Origin: Dyella ginsengisoli LA-4
GTDB taxonomy: Bacteria; Pseudomonadota; Gammaproteobacteria; Xanthomonadales; Rhodanobacteraceae
NCBI RefSeq assembly: GCF_000334915.1
Contig: NZ_AMSF01000058.1
Location: forward strand, 1 to 64,000
DNA: 64,000 nucleotides
Direction of reading: 5' to 3'
A program made the translations under genes and the position numbers. Below are positions 62,789 to 64,000 of the stretch, piece after piece (position 1 is the first letter of the stretch; each line of letters starts with the position of its first letter). The notes under the pieces were generated by a model that made no database searches, had not been told where the DNA came from, and worked only from the letters and a program-made list of their open reading frames with translations.

Positions 62789-64000
62789 GCTTCGGCCTCT
62801 TCAGCCGCGGCCATCTGCTTGAAGTCGTCCAGCAGGTCGTCGGGCAGCGCTTTGTCCTGCAAGCCGGGGATGCCTTGGTTCTCCCACCAGTCTCCTGCCT
62901 CGACGTAGTGCTGCCGCATGTAGCCGGCCAGCTCCTGCAGATCCTTCGGCATGGCTTCGTCGGGGTCGGGTGCCGGAAGCGGCATGCGGACTTTCCAGAG
63001 GTTGCCGCCCTCGGTCAGCGCGAAGCATTGCCCCTTGGGTAGTGCCACCACATGCGCGGGCTCGATCAACGGCACGCTGTTGCTGCTGATGCGGTCCTGG
63101 GTGTTGGACGTGAAGGCGGTATTGCCGTGCGGGTCGGAGCTGTCGGTGGCGCCGCTCATCAGTGCCGTGGCGTACACCTCGACCTTGGGCAGTTGTCGCG
63201 TCAGCAGCTCGGCGGTGGCGGTCTCGCGCACGCGCAGCATGAACAGGTTGTTGAAGTTGCCGACCACCTGGCCGGCCTTGGCGCGGTTGCCGATGCGCGC
63301 CTCGATGTCGCTCAAGGTCTGCGTGTAGGCCGTCACCTGCACGCCGGCACCGCCGCCCTTGTTGACCATCGGGATGAACTCGTCGCCCATGAGTTCATTG
63401 AATTCGTCGGCATGGACGTTGATCGGAATCTTGGTGCCCGCCGCGGCGCCGGGTAGCCCGTCGTCGATGCCGAACTTGTAGATGTGGCCGGCGACCGAGA
63501 CCAGATCGCTGAACATCGAGTTGCCCACCGCCGCCGCGACTTCGGCGTCGGACAGCGCATCCAGCCCCACGTAGACCACCGCGCGTTTCCGGATGACCTG
63601 CATCCAGTCGAAGATCGGCCGCGGGTCGGACAGGTCGGAATAGTTCGGTGCGAGCAGTTGCGCGATCTTGCCGGTGGTCAGCTTCTCCAGCAGCGGCAGC
63701 AGCGAAGCGACGATCTTGTCGAAGTACGTCCTGTCGTAGCGCACGGCGCTGCGCAGGCCGTCGAGCACCGGGTCATAGACGCGCACTTGGGAGAGGTACT
63801 GTTCGAGGGCCACCACGCGCTTCTCGCGCCCGATCATGTTGCGCGGGATGTTCTTGTCGTTCAGCTTGGCTTCGAGCTGGACGATGACCTCCCAGGCCTT
63901 CGGCTCGTTCTTGGCGAAGTAGTGCTGGGCGTACTCGATGAACAGCGCGTCGATGTTGATGACGTGGCGCTGGATCAGCAGGTAGTCCGGCCGCTGCCCC
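62785..64000 (-). CDS. traD: Coupling protein TraD, C-terminal part (5' end outside window)
   Basis: At least 405 residues, open to the window edge; the first codons visible read QRPDYLLIQRHVINIDALF. It is the C-terminal part of the SXT-TraD/TIGR03743 family, a VirD4-like ATPase that brings the relaxase-DNA complex to the channel. Visible motor parts are VYVGLDALSDAEVAAAVG and INVHADEFNELMGDEFIP (Walker B region), VQVTAYTQTLSDIEARIG and FNNLFMLRVRETATAELL. The Walker A motif must lie upstream, outside the window. Confidence 0.94.
   Translation of the reverse strand, partial: GQRPDYLLIQRHVINIDALFIEYAQHYFAKNEPKAWEVIVQLEAKLNDKNIPRNMIGREKRVVALEQYLSQVRVYDPVLDGLRSAVRYDRTYFDKIVASLLPLLEKLTTGKIAQLLAPNYSDLSDPRPIFDWMQVIRKRAVVYVGLDALSDAEVAAAVGNSMFSDLVSVAGHIYKFGIDDGLPGAAAGTKIPINVHADEFNELMGDEFIPMVNKGGGAGVQVTAYTQTLSDIEARIGNRAKAGQVVGNFNNLFMLRVRETATAELLTRQLPKVEVYATALMSGATDSSDPHGNTAFTSNTQDRISSNSVPLIEPAHVVALPKGQCFALTEGGNLWKVRMPLPAPDPDEAMPKDLQELAGYMRQHYVEAGDWWENQGIPGLQDKALPDDLLDDFKQMAAAEEAEA

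Larger units (their letters stand above)
1298..64000. mobile_element. Integrative and conjugative element, tRNA-Gly-inserted, MobH relaxase, MPF_G secretion system (right end outside window)
   Basis: The element starts at the tRNA-Gly 3' end with a P4/ICEclc-type integrase. It carries a MobH relaxase and a set of G-type transfer genes (TIGR03743 to TIGR03760 families) in conserved order on the minus strand. Cargo sits in three gaps in this backbone: AbiE (6561..8232), the methylase cassette (13695..17814) and Wadjet/BREX/CBASS (27371..61981). The coupling protein TraD is cut by the window end. The stabilisation/replication genes usually found at the other end of such elements, and attR, are not visible. 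Confidence 0.92.

Noticed and set aside
1-64000. CRISPR array
   Set aside because: No series of regularly spaced direct repeats of 20-40 bp is visible, and no cas gene is present.

Overview
The window is GC-rich DNA from a gammaproteobacterium. The host is most likely a member of the Xanthomonadales/Lysobacteraceae or a Pseudomonas relative, judged from codon use, the FecR/DUF6600 gene at the left edge and the family of mobile element. A short piece of host chromosome (1..1315) ends in an intact tRNA-Gly(CCC) gene. From the 3' end of that tRNA the window is one integrative and conjugative element (ICE) that runs off the right edge: a P4/ICEclc-type tyrosine integrase, a MobH relaxase and a G-type (MPF_G) type IV secretion system. 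The second attachment site is not in the window.

Layout. Left end 1316..8454: integrase, orphan LysR ligand-binding protein, Xre regulator, MobH relaxase TraI, AbiE toxin-antitoxin pair. 8455..13551: distal transfer genes (DUF3742, TraG-N, small membrane protein, TIGR03755/03756/03757 types). 13695..17814: three-gene modification cassette (HTH protein, 987-aa N6-adenine methylase, PD-(D/E)XK nuclease-like protein). 17990..27175: RadC-like protein, DsbA-like protein and the core secretion operon from the TraC/VirB4 ATPase back to the RAQPRD protein, all on the minus strand. 27371..61981: about 35 kb of defence cargo. 62039..64000: the secretion operon resumes with a TIGR03747-type membrane protein and TraD, the coupling protein, cut by the window end.

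The cargo between RAQPRD and TIGR03747 holds three multigene systems. A type I Wadjet operon (jetABCD plus a fifth small gene) lies on the minus strand. Divergent from it is a BREX operon: WYL regulator brxR, brxE, brxA, brxB, brxC, a HelD/UvrD-like helicase, pglX split into two overlapping frames, a GmrSD-type restriction enzyme, an unrecognised coiled-coil protein, pglZ and brxL. Convergent to BREX is a type II CBASS operon (DUF2188, capV, CD-NTase, cap2, cap3), with a divergent Xre regulator plus ImmA/IrrE protease pair that matches the CapH/CapP control module.

Every cargo position visible in the ICE backbone carries immunity genes: AbiE, the methylase cassette, and Wadjet+BREX+CBASS. The element therefore looks like a conjugative carrier of a layered anti-phage and anti-plasmid arsenal. 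The most novel parts are the expanded BREX operon with its split PglX, the unrecognised protein at 49607..51217, the methylase/nuclease cassette at 13695..17814, and a perfect TGTTGTC-N6-GACAACA operator-like dyad in the CBASS control region.
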